Below the pieces are notes generated by a model. The model saw only the letters and a program-made list of their open reading frames with translations, was not told the origin of the DNA and searched no databases. Below are positions 35,092 through 43,440 of a stretch of 64,000 nt of DNA, one piece after another. Position 1 is the stretch's first letter; every line of letters starts with the position of its first letter. The position numbers and the translations under genes were made by a program. This DNA is from Curtobacterium pusillum (GTDB lineage Bacteria; Actinomycetota; Actinomycetes; Actinomycetales; Microbacteriaceae). Location: NCBI RefSeq assembly GCF_007680845.1, contig NZ_VEIY01000009.1, positions 1 through 64,000 on the forward strand. The letters are read 5' to 3'.

Positions 35092-37608
35092 ATGTTCGAG
35101 AGATTCACCGACCGAGCCCGTCGTGTTGTCGTCCTCGCTCAAGAAGAAGCGAAGATGCTCAACCACAACTACATCGGCACCGAGCACATCCTCCTCGGCC
35201 TCATCCACGAGGGCGAGGGCGTCGCGGCCAAGGCGCTGGAGTCGCTCGGCATCTCGCTCGATGCCGTCCGCGAGCAGGTCCAGGACATCATCGGGCAGGG
35301 CCAGCAGCAGCCGACCGGGCACATCCCGTTCACGCCGCGCGCCAAGAAGGTGCTCGAGCTGTCCCTGCGCGAGGCGCTGCAGCTCGGTCACAACTACATC
35401 GGGACCGAGCACATCCTGCTCGGCCTCATCCGCGAGGGCGAGGGTGTCGCAGCCCAGGTCCTCGTCAAGCTCGGCGCCGACCTCAACCGGGTCCGCCAGC
35501 AGGTCATCCAGCTCCTGTCCGGCTACCAGGGCAAGGAAGCGGTCGCCGTCGGCGGCGAGACCCAGCAGAACGCGCAGCAGGGTTCGCAGGTCCTCGACCA
35601 GTTCGGTCGGAACCTCACCCAGGCCGCTCGCGACGGCAAGCTCGACCCGGTCATCGGGCGCGAGAAGGAGATGGAGCGGGTCATGCAGATCCTCTCCCGC
35701 CGCTCCAAGAACAACCCCGTCCTGATCGGTGAGCCCGGCGTCGGCAAGACCGCCGTCGTCGAGGGTCTCGCCCAGGCGATCGTCAAGGGCGACGTGCCCG
35801 AGACGCTGAAGGACAAGCAGCTCTACTCGCTCGACCTCGGGTCGCTCATCGCCGGGTCCCGCTACCGCGGTGACTTCGAGGAGCGCCTCAAGAAGGTCAC
35901 GAAGGAGATCCGCACCCGCGGTGACATCATCGTCTTCATCGACGAGATCCACACGCTGGTCGGTGCCGGTGCTGCCGAGGGCGCGATCGACGCCGCGTCG
36001 ATCCTCAAGCCGCTCCTCGCCCGCGGTGAGCTCCAGACCATCGGTGCCACCACGCTCGACGAGTACCGCAAGCACTTCGAGAAGGACGCCGCACTCGAGC
36101 GTCGCTTCCAGCCGGTGCAGGTCAACGAGCCGTCGCTGCCCCACGCGATCAACATCCTCAAGGGCCTCCGCGACAAGTACGAGGCGTTCCACAAGGTGTC
36201 CATCACCGACGGCGCGATCGTCGCCGCGGCGAACCTCGCGGACCGCTACGTGCAGGACCGCTTCCTGCCGGACAAGGCCATCGACCTGATCGACGAGGCC
36301 GGCGCTCGCCTGCGGCTGTCGATCCTGTCGGCGCCGCCGGAGCTCCGCGAGTTCGACGAGAAGATCTCGACGGTCCGCGGGCAGAAGGAAGCCGCGATCG
36401 AGGAGCAGGACTTCGAGAAGGCCGCAAGCCTGCGCGACGAGGAGAAGAAGCTCCTCGGCGAGCGTCTCCGCCTCGAGAAGCAGTGGCGTGCCGGTGACGT
36501 CGCCGCATCCGGCACCGTCGACGAGGGCATCATCGCCGAGGTCCTGGCCCAGGCCACGGGCATCCCGGTGTTCAAGCTCACCGAAGAGGAGACCTCGCGT
36601 CTCGTCTTCATGGAGAAGGCCCTCCACGAGCGCGTCATCGGTCAGGAAGAGGCCATCTCGGCCCTCTCCAAGACCATCCGCCGCACCCGCGCCGGCCTCA
36701 AGGACCCGAACCGCCCGTCGGGTTCGTTCATCTTCGCCGGCCCCACGGGCGTCGGGAAGACCGAGCTCGCCAAGGCGCTCGCGGAGTTCCTCTTCGACGA
36801 CGAGGGTGCACTGATCTCCCTCGACATGTCGGAGTTCGGCGAGAAGCACACCGTGTCGCGACTCTTCGGTGCCCCTCCCGGGTTCGTCGGGTTCGAGGAG
36901 GGTGGCCAGCTCACCGAGAAGGTGCGCCGCAAGCCGTTCTCCGTGGTCCTCTTCGACGAGATCGAGAAGGCCCACCCGGACATCTTCAACTCGCTGCTCC
37001 AGGTCCTCGAAGAGGGTCGTCTGACCGATGGTCAGGGCCGCGTGGTCGACTTCAAGAACACCGTCATCATCATGACCACGAACCTCGGTTCGCAGGGCAT
37101 CGCCGGTGGTCCGGTCGGCTTCCAGATCGAGGGTGACTCCGGCGTCGGCTACGACCGCATGCGCTCGAAGGTGAACGAGGAGCTCAAGAAGCACTTCAAG
37201 CCCGAGTTCCTCAACCGCGTCGACGACACGATCGTGTTCCCGCAGCTGTCGCAGCCCGAGCTGCTGCAGATCGTGGACCTGTTCGTGAAGCGCCTGTCGG
37301 ACCGCCTGCTCGACCGCGACATGACGGTGGAGCTCACGCTCCCCGCCAAGGAGCAGCTCATCAAGGTCGGGTTCGACCCGGCACTCGGTGCTCGCCCGCT
37401 CCGCCGCGCGATGCAGCACGAGGTCGAGGACCAGCTGTCCGAGCACATCCTGCAGGGTGAGCTCAATGCCGGTGACCACGTGAAGGTCGACTTCGCCGAT
37501 GGCAAGTTCCTGTTCGAGACCGGGCGTCAGCCGGGTCGCGAGGAGGTCCTCGCCGGGGCTGCCGCGGTCGAGACCGTGGACGCTCCGCAGGGCGAGATCG
37601 AGTCCTAG
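35092..37608 (+). CDS. clpC: ATP-dependent Clp protease ATP-binding subunit ClpC
   Basis: An 838-residue Hsp100 unfoldase that feeds ClpP. Two N-terminal Clp repeats ([20 protein letters not shown] and [19 protein letters not shown]) are followed by AAA-1 with Walker A GEPGVGKT at residues 213-220, a middle UVR motif around residue 436 ([16 protein letters not shown]) and AAA-2 with Walker A GPTGVGKT at 550-557. GGGAGAGCAC precedes ATG 35092. A far longer open frame upstream is non-coding shadow. In the mycobacterial order clpC also follows lysS after a short interval. Control by ClgR is suggested by the upstream box. Confidence 0.98.
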   Translation: MFERFTDRARRVVVLAQEEAKMLNHNYIGTEHILLGLIHEGEGVAAKALESLGISLDAVREQVQDIIGQGQQQPTGHIPFTPRAKKVLELSLREALQLGHNYIGTEHILLGLIREGEGVAAQVLVKLGADLNRVRQQVIQLLSGYQGKEAVAVGGETQQNAQQGSQVLDQFGRNLTQAARDGKLDPVIGREKEMERVMQILSRRSKNNPVLIGEPGVGKTAVVEGLAQAIVKGDVPETLKDKQLYSLDLGSLIAGSRYRGDFEERLKKVTKEIRTRGDIIVFIDEIHTLVGAGAAEGAIDAASILKPLLARGELQTIGATTLDEYRKHFEKDAALERRFQPVQVNEPSLPHAINILKGLRDKYEAFHKVSITDGAIVAAANLADRYVQDRFLPDKAIDLIDEAGARLRLSILSAPPELREFDEKISTVRGQKEAAIEEQDFEKAASLRDEEKKLLGERLRLEKQWRAGDVAASGTVDEGIIAEVLAQATGIPVFKLTEEETSRLVFMEKALHERVIGQEEAISALSKTIRRTRAGLKDPNRPSGSFIFAGPTGVGKTELAKALAEFLFDDEGALISLDMSEFGEKHTVSRLFGAPPGFVGFEEGGQLTEKVRRKPFSVVLFDEIEKAHPDIFNSLLQVLEEGRLTDGQGRVVDFKNTVIIMTTNLGSQGIAGGPVGFQIEGDSGVGYDRMRSKVNEELKKHFKPEFLNRVDDTIVFPQLSQPELLQIVDLFVKRLSDRLLDRDMTVELTLPAKEQLIKVGFDPALGARPLRRAMQHEVEDQLSEHILQGELNAGDHVKVDFADGKFLFETGRQPGREEVLAGAAAVETVDAPQGEIES

Positions 37609-37621
37609 GACCCGACCCACA

Positions 37622-37669
37622 GACAGACGGGAGGCGCGGTGCCAGCTGGCACCGCGCCTCCCGTCTGTC
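37622..37669. terminator. Perfect 48-bp palindrome terminator, copy A
   Basis: The 24-base arm from 37622 (core GACGGGAGGCGCGGTGCCAG) is mirrored without error to 37669. It lies between convergent clpC and MarR genes. Its inner 40 bp are identical to those of the copy at 38961-39000. Confidence 0.9.
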
Positions 37670-37681
37670 ACGTGGTGACGG

Positions 37682-38107
37682 TCACCGCCCAGCCAGCTGC
37701 TCGACGGTGCGCCAGAACGTCGGGTCGTCGTTCGTCCGGGTGAGCAGCGCCGCGCGGACGGCGGCGGCGTGCGCTGCGCGCGCTGGTCCGACGAGCGCAC
37801 GCCCCTCGGGTGTGGCGGTCACGAGCCGGGTTGCGGTGTCGCCGCTGCGTTCCACGAGACCGCGCTGCTCCATGCGTGCGAGGTGCCTCGACAGGCGGCT
37901 GCGCTCCCAGCGGAGGTCGTCGGAGAGGCGCTGCTGCCGGAGCGAGCCGTCGCCTTCCTCCACGAGCCGGGTGAGGACGGAGAAGTCCGGCCCGGACAGC
38001 CCCGTCGCGAGCGTGACCGCGCGCGCGACCTGGTCCCACACGCTGTCGGTCGCCCGCTTCCAGGCCTGCCAGCGGCGGAGTTCGTCGTCGTCGAGTCGTT
38101 CGTCCAC
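37682..38107 (-). CDS. MarR-family transcriptional regulator
   Basis: A 141-residue winged-helix regulator. WDQVARAVTLATGLSGPDFSVL opens the fold, SLRQQRLSDDLRWERSRLSRHL is the helix-turn-helix, and ERSGDTATRLVTATPEGRAL is the wing. TAGGAT ends six bases before GTG 38107, consistent with a leaderless start. It is divergent from an SDR gene, and a 16-bp-arm inverted repeat lies between them and over its own -35 region, so it very probably represses both itself and the SDR. The inducer is unknown. Confidence 0.88.
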   Translation of the reverse strand: MDERLDDDELRRWQAWKRATDSVWDQVARAVTLATGLSGPDFSVLTRLVEEGDGSLRQQRLSDDLRWERSRLSRHLARMEQRGLVERSGDTATRLVTATPEGRALVGPARAAHAAAVRAALLTRTNDDPTFWRTVEQLAGR

Positions 38108-38127
38108 CGTCCGATCCTAGCCTGCCG

Positions 38128-38173
38128 TGTTGACATGGAAACAGGGGCAGGCGATCATGTTTCCGTGTCAACA
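38128..38173. promoter_or_regulatory. Operator between MarR and SDR genes
   Basis: TGTTGACATGGAAACA and TGTTTCCGTGTCAACA form a 16-base inverted repeat with one mismatch and a 14-base spacer. The left arm contains TTGACA, a perfect -35 for the SDR, and the right arm covers the SDR start codon. A bound MarR dimer pair would block both promoters. Confidence 0.75.
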
Positions 38174-38923
38174 GAACGAGTGGTGCTCATCACGGGCGGG
38201 ACGTCGGGGATCGGACGAGGGCTCGCGGAGCGGTACGTGGCCACCGGCGCGACCGTGGTCGTCTCCGGCCGCGACCAGCGTCGGCTCGACGCGACGGTGG
38301 CCGTCCTGCCCGGAGCCGTCGGGATCGCCGGCGACCTCAGCACGCCGACCGACCGGGAGCGGCTCGCCGACGCGGTGCGGGAGCGGTTCGGTCGGCTGGA
38401 CGTCCTGGTGCTCAATGCCGGGATCCAGCGGCGCGTCGCCTGGGCGGAGGACCACGCGCCGTGGTCCGAGCGGCAGCAGGAGATCGACCTGCTCCTCAGC
38501 GCCCCGGTGCACCTGACGGCGCTGCTCGGCGACCTCGTCCGGGCGGCTCCGGCCGGACAGATCGTCGTCGTCACGAGCGGCGGAGCAGTCGTCCCGCAGC
38601 CCTTCGCACCCGTCTACAGTGCGGCGAAGGCGGCCGTGCGGAGCTGGACCACGACGCTCCGGGCAGCGCATCGGGGGACGGTCACGCAGGTCACGGAGCT
38701 GCTGCCGCCGGCGGTCGCCACGGGGCTCGCCGGGCCGGGAGCCGCGCACGGAGCGGACCTCGATGCCTTCTGCGACGCCGTGTTCCCGCGGCTCGAGGCC
38801 CGGGAGGACGAGGTCGGGTACGGACTCACCGACAGCTTGGCCTTCCGTGCGGTCCTGGACGCAGCCCGCGAACGGTTCACCGCCGCGGAAGGTCGGTTCC
38901 CGGTGCGGGGCTTCGCCGACTGA
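38165..38923 (+). CDS. Short-chain dehydrogenase/reductase
   Basis: A 252-residue classical SDR with ITGGTSGIGRG (cofactor), VSGRDQRRL, LNAGIQRR, VVTSGG (Ser) and YSAAKAA (Tyr-X3-Lys). The Arg-containing second strand suggests NADP. GTG 38165 lies about 30 bases after a TTGACA box, and the start codon coincides with the expected transcription start (17-base spacer, weak -10 GATCAT), so the mRNA may be leaderless. It is controlled by the divergent MarR gene. The DltE-like C-terminal region suggests an oxidoreductase of the DltE/YciK type, but the substrate is unknown. Confidence 0.88.
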   Translation: MSTERVVLITGGTSGIGRGLAERYVATGATVVVSGRDQRRLDATVAVLPGAVGIAGDLSTPTDRERLADAVRERFGRLDVLVLNAGIQRRVAWAEDHAPWSERQQEIDLLLSAPVHLTALLGDLVRAAPAGQIVVVTSGGAVVPQPFAPVYSAAKAAVRSWTTTLRAAHRGTVTQVTELLPPAVATGLAGPGAAHGADLDAFCDAVFPRLEAREDEVGYGLTDSLAFRAVLDAARERFTAAEGRFPVRGFAD

Positions 38924-38960
38924 TCAGCCGGTCCGGGGCGGTGGACGTGACCACACGAGC

Positions 38961-39000
38961 GACGGGAGGCGCGGTGCCAGCTGGCACCGCGCCTCCCGTC
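38961..39000. terminator. Perfect 40-bp palindrome terminator, copy B
   Basis: GACGGGAGGCGCGGTGCCAG is mirrored exactly, identical to the core of the copy at 37626-37665. The palindrome extends imperfectly a further 4 bases on each side. It separates the convergent SDR and SRPBCC genes. Confidence 0.9.
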
Positions 39001-39016
39001 TGCTCATCCGTGCTGT

Positions 39017-39469
39017 CTACGCCTGCACGTCGCCGCGCCAGCCGGGCTCGGTCGGGGCGTTCTCGACCCGCTCCTTGAAGTTCTGCAGGTCCTTCTTGAC
39101 CGCGTGGCCACCGACGCCGACCGCGGAACCGAGCTTCTCGAGGAGGCCCGTGGGCTCCCAGTCAATCTGCGCGGTCACGCGCGTCTCAGTGTCCGACAGC
39201 TTGTGGAACGTCACGACACCCGCGTGGTCGGTCTCGCCGTCCTTGACGGTCCAGGCGACGCGCTCGTCCGGGTGCTGCTCGGTGATCACGGCGCGGAACT
39301 GGCGCTCCTGGCCCGCGACCTTGACGGTCCAGTCGGTGGTCTTGTCGTCCACCTGGACGATCTTCTCGACCTCGTCGAGGAAGAGGGGGAACTCCTCGAA
39401 TCGGGTCCACTGGTCGTAGGCCTGGCGGACGGGGACGGTGACGTCGACGGTTTCGATGATCTGAGGCAT
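39017..39469 (-). CDS. SRPBCC (START/cyclase-like) family protein
   Basis: A 150-residue lipid- or ligand-binding helix-grip protein: ETVDVTVPVRQAYDQWTRFE, FPLFLDEVEKIVQVDD, FRAVITEQHPDERVAW and RVTAQIDWEPTGLLEKLG are the usual polyketide-cyclase-type motifs. TACCGT ends seven bases before ATG 39469, a leaderless start. Such single-domain proteins are stress-induced in many actinobacteria, but a ligand is not known. Confidence 0.88.
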   Translation of the reverse strand: MPQIIETVDVTVPVRQAYDQWTRFEEFPLFLDEVEKIVQVDDKTTDWTVKVAGQERQFRAVITEQHPDERVAWTVKDGETDHAGVVTFHKLSDTETRVTAQIDWEPTGLLEKLGSAVGVGGHAVKKDLQNFKERVENAPTEPGWRGDVQA

Positions 39470-39575
39470 GCACCGGACGGTAGGCGTCGGCGGCTGAACG
39501 CCGTCCAGACCGGTGTCCCCCGAGCGTCGCCTCCGCATCCAGGGCCGACGACCGGCGCGCACTAGGGTGGTGGAG

Positions 39576-40118
39576 ATGACAGCGCACGGGAAGCACGCGT
39601 TCCACGAGCGGGACGAACACGGGATCCTCGTGCGTCCGGCACTCGCCTCGGACGTGCCGCACATCCAGCGGCTCATCGCCCCCTACGTCGACCGGCGGAT
39701 CCTGCTCGGCAAGGAGAACGTCGCGCTCTACGGCTCGATCCAGCAGTTCCGGATCGCCGAAGGCCCCGACGGCGTCCCGATCGGCTGCGGTGCCCTCGCC
39801 GTCTTCTGGGACGACATCGCCGAGGTCCGCACGCTCGCACTCGACGCGGACTGGATCCACAAGCGCGTCGGCCACCGGATGCTCGAAGCGCTCGAACACG
39901 ACGCCCGTGAACTCGGCGTCGCCCGGATCTTCTGCCTGACGTTCGAGGTCGAGTTCTTCGCGAAGCACGGGTACCTCGAGATCGGCGAGCAGGTCGTCGA
40001 GCCCTCGGTGTACGCCGAGCTCGTGCGGTCGTCGGACGAAGGGGTCGCGGAGTTCCTCGACCTCGCCCGGGTGAAGCCGAACACGCTCGGCAACACCCGC
40101 ATGCTGAAGATCCTCTGA
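39576..40118 (+). CDS. Amino-acid N-acetyltransferase (GNAT, ArgA-like)
   Basis: A 180-residue GNAT protein. LVRPALASDVPHIQRLI opens the fold, GALAVFWDDIAEVRTLALD and HKRVGHRMLEALEHDA form the acetyl-CoA site, and VEFFAKHGY is near the end. It resembles the short stand-alone N-acetylglutamate synthase (Rv2747/ArgA type) of actinobacteria, which starts arginine synthesis, so that is the favoured role. ATG 39576 is preceded by TAGGGT at seven bases and by GGAG. No arginine genes are adjacent. Confidence 0.8.
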   Translation: MTAHGKHAFHERDEHGILVRPALASDVPHIQRLIAPYVDRRILLGKENVALYGSIQQFRIAEGPDGVPIGCGALAVFWDDIAEVRTLALDADWIHKRVGHRMLEALEHDARELGVARIFCLTFEVEFFAKHGYLEIGEQVVEPSVYAELVRSSDEGVAEFLDLARVKPNTLGNTRMLKIL

Positions 40119-40182
40119 CGCTTTCGGAAGCGGCTCGGCGGGGTTCGCCCGCTCGGCTCGGGGTGTTGTCTACCCTGTGCGC

Positions 40183-40878
40183 ATGTCGTCGTTCCGTCAC
40201 CCCGTCGGGCCCGAGAAGCCGGGCGTCTACTGGCGTCGTCGCGCCACCGTCGTCGGGGTGCTCCTGCTCATCGTGGTCGTCGTCGTCCTGATCGTCGTCG
40301 GGCGGGGTGGAGCGACGTCGGCGGAGCCGGGGGCGGCGGGGTCGGCGTCGGCGTCTCCTGGTGCTTCGGGTTCGCCGGCGCCCGGTGCGTCTGCGTCGTC
40401 GTCTGCTCGGTCGACGCCTTCCGCGTCGTCGTCCTCGTCCTCGTCTTCTGCTGCCTCCTCCTCCGCCGCCGACGGGTCGACGTGCGCGAAGGACCAGGTG
40501 CAGCTGACCCCCGTCATCGACAAGACCGCCTACGGTCCCACCGAGGACCCGAAGATCGCGATGTCGATCAAGAACACCGGGTCGAACTCGTGCCACCTCG
40601 ACCTCGGGTCCGCGCAGCAGGTGCTCACGATCAGCTCCGGACAGGAGCAGTACTGGTCCTCGAAGGACTGCCAGACCGGCGGCACCAACCAGGACGTCAC
40701 GATCAAGGCCGGGCAGACCCTCACCACGCCGGCGATCGAGTGGGACCGGACGCGCTCGTCGACGTCGACGTGTGACTCGTCACGGCCGTCGGTGACCGGC
40801 GGGGGAGCGAGCTACCACCTGCAGGTGGCGGTGGGGAACATCGAGTCGAAGGACTCGGTGCAGTTCATCCTCGAGTAG
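40183..40878 (+). CDS. Membrane-anchored Ser-rich exported protein
   Basis: A 231-residue protein with a short basic cytoplasmic N-terminus, one transmembrane helix (VVGVLLLIVVVVVLIVVG), a Ser/Ala/Pro low-complexity stalk of ~60 residues, and an extracellular domain with four Cys residues (TCAKDQV, NSCHLDL, KDCQTG, STCDSS) likely to form disulfides. The domain recalls DUF4232-like or YcdC-type beta sandwiches. TACCCT ends six bases before ATG 40183, so the mRNA may be leaderless. A GTG two codons upstream is less likely. The function is unknown. Confidence 0.75.
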   Translation: MSSFRHPVGPEKPGVYWRRRATVVGVLLLIVVVVVLIVVGRGGATSAEPGAAGSASASPGASGSPAPGASASSSARSTPSASSSSSSSSAASSSAADGSTCAKDQVQLTPVIDKTAYGPTEDPKIAMSIKNTGSNSCHLDLGSAQQVLTISSGQEQYWSSKDCQTGGTNQDVTIKAGQTLTTPAIEWDRTRSSTSTCDSSRPSVTGGGASYHLQVAVGNIESKDSVQFILE

Positions 40879-40896
40879 GCCCGTCTTTCTTGCGTG

Positions 40897-40950
40897 CGTC
40901 GGTGTGCGCGTCGCTGCGCGTCCGTCGGTGTGCGCGCGGCGCTGCGCGTG
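40897..40950 (+). repeat. Imperfect tandem duplication after the Ser-rich protein gene
   Basis: CGTCGGTGTGCGCG followed by a GCTGCGCGT segment occurs at 40897 and again at 40923, with units of 26 and 28 bases. It is intergenic, and no function is seen. Confidence 0.7.
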
Positions 40951-40952
40951 CA

Positions 40953-41013
40953 GAACCTGGTTCCGGGCACAGCACCGCGGAAGTTCGTGGTGCTGTGTCC
41001 GCTTCCTGGTGCC
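40953..41013. repeat. Long palindromic intergenic repeat (GGAACCAGGT family), copy 2
   Basis: GAACCTGGTTCC and GGGCACAGCACC on the left face GGTGCTGTGTCC and a degenerate GCTTCCTGGTGCC on the right. The right arm matches the copy at 20690-20751 at about 23 of 28 positions. Intergenic, between the Ser-rich protein and the cold-shock gene. Confidence 0.65.
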
Positions 41014-41040
41014 CCACGCCCGCATGGTGCCGGAAACGGG

Positions 41041-41074
41041 AACGGGCCCGTCGTCCGAAGACGACGGGCCCGTT
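41041..41074 (-). terminator. Terminator of the cold-shock gene
   Basis: AACGGGCCCGTCGTC pairs perfectly over 15 bp with GACGACGGGCCCGTT around a 4-base loop, directly downstream of the csp stop. It may also terminate the convergent gene. Confidence 0.9.
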
Positions 41075-41088
41075 CGAGCTGAAGGAGA

Positions 41089-41298
41089 TCAGCCGAGGAC
41101 GGTGATGTTCTCCGCCTGCGGGCCCTTGCGGCCCTCGGTGATGTCGAATTCAACCTTCTGGTTCTCCTCGAGCGACTTGTAGCCGTTGCCAGCGATCGCG
41201 GAGAAGTGAGCGAAGACGTCAGCGCTTCCGTCGTCCGGGGCGATGAATCCGAAGCCCTTTTCGTTGTTGAACCACTTGACGGTGCCGGTCGATGCCAT
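41089..41298 (-). CDS. Cold-shock protein (CspA family)
   Basis: A 69-residue single OB-fold protein that binds single-stranded nucleic acids and melts RNA structure. RNP1 KGFGFI is at residues 14-19, RNP2 VFAHF at 28-32, and the WFNNEKG start is typical. AAGTAAGGAACG precedes ATG 41298. The gene has a ~300-base 5' spacer with hairpins in the leader, as is common for cold-shock genes. It is divergent from an SseB-like gene. A major housekeeping Csp is likely because of its canonical sequence. Confidence 0.97.
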   Translation of the reverse strand: MASTGTVKWFNNEKGFGFIAPDDGSADVFAHFSAIAGNGYKSLEENQKVEFDITEGRKGPQAENITVLG

Positions 41299-41324
41299 GA
41301 TGGCGTTCCTTACTTTCTTGCCAG

Positions 41325-41371
41325 TCGGCTTCTGCAGCCGATCTGTCTTGCGAAGCGGTACTCGCTACCGC
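41325..41371 (-). promoter_or_regulatory. Double-hairpin 5' leader of the cold-shock gene
   Basis: Within the leader, TCGGCT/AGCCGA (41325-41341) and GCGGTA/TACCGC (41355-41371) form two 6-bp hairpins. They resemble the structured leaders that regulate csp mRNAs with temperature. A further short palindrome GGTAC-CAAT-GTACC lies at 41526-41539. Otherwise the ~300-base spacer holds no gene. Confidence 0.5.
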
Positions 41372-41604
41372 CGATCCACCGACGGAGTTGTCGTGGGATC
41401 GATGCGCCCCGCGGGCATTGGGCCGGCGGAACGGGTTCGGGGCCAGGCGGCCGGGGAAGGCCAGTGACCGATGGCGCTCGAGGTGCTAAGCACCGGAAGA
41501 ACGATGGACTCCCGCCGAAGCGGTTGGTACCAATGTACCTGCTCCGGGCCAGAACGGAAGAGCCCGAGTCGCCGATCGGCCATGAATCTGGTGGACTAGG
41601 GGTG

Positions 41605-41988
41605 ATGGCAGACAAGGAACAGCGCTTCCGGAGCGAACAGCTCGAGGAAGCCCTCGCGAAGCAGGACGTCGCCGCGGTGGCGTTCGCGCTCCGCAACGAC
41701 ATCGTGATCGTCCCGCGGCTCGTCACCGGGAAGAAGGACATGCAGGTTCGGGTGTTCGGGCGGGAGGGCTCGGACAAGCGGATCCTGCTGCTGTTCTCGT
41801 CGGCGGACGCCTACACCGCGATGGTGCCGGACGAGAAGGTCCGACAGGTCCTGGTCTACGACGGTGCGCGGCTCGAGGAGTTCATCGCGGCGCACCTCGA
41901 CTCGCTCGAGGGCGTGTTCTTCGACATCGCAGGCCCGCACACGATGCAGGCGACCCCGGAGGACTTGCTCGCCGCGCTGCGGGCCTAA
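41605..41988 (+). CDS. SseB-family protein
   Basis: A 127-residue protein with the SseB N-terminal domain pattern: an N-terminal helix (SEQLEEALAKQD), FALRNDIVIVPRL, LLLFSSADAYTAMVPDEKVRQVL and a C-terminal helix. Family members occur as secretion-associated or immunity-related proteins in enterics, but the small actinobacterial proteins are of unknown role. Both ATG 41605 and GTG 41602 are possible starts; the frame is open further but without similarity. It is separated from csp by ~300 bases and has radA converging on it. Confidence 0.75.
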   Translation: MADKEQRFRSEQLEEALAKQDVAAVAFALRNDIVIVPRLVTGKKDMQVRVFGREGSDKRILLLFSSADAYTAMVPDEKVRQVLVYDGARLEEFIAAHLDSLEGVFFDIAGPHTMQATPEDLLAALRA

Positions 41989-42068
41989 CGGCGGGCGGTC
42001 GACGCTCTTTCGCTGGCACCGTTCGGCCGGCGGGTCCTGACGCGGTCTCGTCAGATGGCGCGGCCTCG

Positions 42069-43430
42069 TCAGAACGCGCGGTCGAGCTCCCGTTCGCGCT
42101 CACTGGCGGCGAGGGAGAACGCGACCCGGAGCGCTTCGCGGAGGTGCTGCGCATCTGCGCCGAGCACGGTCGTGAACCCCAGGCGTGCTGCTTCGCTCGC
42201 GCGCTGTTTCGTGCCCGTGGTCGGACGGATCTCACCGGCGAGGCTGATCTCGCCGACCGCCGCGAGCGTGTGCGGGTACGGGCGGTCGCGCGCCGCACTC
42301 GCGAGGGCGAGCGCGATCGCGAGGTCTGCCCCCGGCTCGGTGAGCTTCATCCCGCCGACCGTCGAGACGTAGACGTCCGCGTCGGACAGCTTCAGGCCCG
42401 CACGGCGTTCGAGCACCGCGAGGAGCATCGCCACGCGGGACGCATCGACCCCGTTCACCACACGACGGGGTTGCGGCGCGGAACTCGGGACGACGAGCGC
42501 CTGCACCTCGACCGGGAGGGCACGACGCCCTTCGAGCGCGACCGTCACGCACGTGCCGGACACCGGCGCGCCGTTCTTCGACATGAAGAGGCCGCTCGGG
42601 TCCGGGACCTCGTGGATGCCGTCCCCGGCCATGTCGAAGCAGCCGACCTCGTCCGTCGGACCGAAGCGGTTCTTCAGCGCGCGGACGAAGCGGAGTGCGG
42701 TCTGTCGGTCGCCCTCGAAGTGACAGACGACGTCCACCAGGTGCTCGAGCAGGCGCGGGCCCGCGATGGTGCCGTCCTTTGTGACGTGCCCGACGACGAG
42801 CACCGGGAGCGCGCGGTCCTTCGCGACGCGGATGAGGGTCGACGCGACCTCGCGCACCTGTGACGTCCCACCCGCGATGCCGTCGATCGAACTCGACGAG
42901 ATGGTCTGGACGGAGTCGGCGATGAGGAGGTCGGGGCGCACCTGGTCGATCTGACCGAGGATGACCCCGAGGTCGACCTCGCTCGCCAGGTACAGGTCGT
43001 CGTGCATCGCGCCGGTCCGCTCGGCGCGGAGACGGACCTGGTCCACGGATTCTTCGGCACTGACGTAGAGGACGCGCTTGCCCGTCGCCGCAGCGCGTGA
43101 TGCGACCTCGAGCAGGAGCGTGGACTTGCCGACGCCGGGCTCGCCCGAGAGCAGCACCGCGGCACCAGGGACGACGCCGCCGCCGAGCACGCGGTCGAAC
43201 TCGCCGATGCCGGTCTGCCAGCGCTGCATGCTCGTGCCACGGGCTTCGGTGATCGGGCGTGCGATCCGGTTGCCCGCGACCGCGACGGCGCTCGTCCCGC
43301 GGGAGCTCGCCGAGGCAGCGGAGGCGTCTTCCACCGTGCCCCACGACTGGCACTCGCCGCAGCGGCCGACCCACTTGACGTTGGTCCAGCCGCACTCAGT
43401 GCATCGGTAGAGGGACTGCGGGCGCGCCAT
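42069..43430 (-). CDS. radA: DNA repair protein RadA
   Basis: A 453-residue RecA-like helicase that promotes branch migration in recombination. A four-Cys zinc finger is at residues 10-27 (CTECGW, CGECQSW), Walker A GEPGVGKS at 96-103, the diagnostic KNRFG motif is present (ALKNRFGPTDEVG), and a C-terminal Lon-like domain follows. TAGCCT ends seven bases before ATG 43430, the leaderless pattern. An earlier in-frame start was rejected. The SGNH gene upstream is on the same strand, with only 10 bases between its stop and this start. Confidence 0.97.
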   Translation of the reverse strand: MARPQSLYRCTECGWTNVKWVGRCGECQSWGTVEDASAASASSRGTSAVAVAGNRIARPITEARGTSMQRWQTGIGEFDRVLGGGVVPGAAVLLSGEPGVGKSTLLLEVASRAAATGKRVLYVSAEESVDQVRLRAERTGAMHDDLYLASEVDLGVILGQIDQVRPDLLIADSVQTISSSSIDGIAGGTSQVREVASTLIRVAKDRALPVLVVGHVTKDGTIAGPRLLEHLVDVVCHFEGDRQTALRFVRALKNRFGPTDEVGCFDMAGDGIHEVPDPSGLFMSKNGAPVSGTCVTVALEGRRALPVEVQALVVPSSAPQPRRVVNGVDASRVAMLLAVLERRAGLKLSDADVYVSTVGGMKLTEPGADLAIALALASAARDRPYPHTLAAVGEISLAGEIRPTTGTKQRASEAARLGFTTVLGADAQHLREALRVAFSLAASERERELDRAF

Positions 43431-43440
43431 GGTCGTCAGG

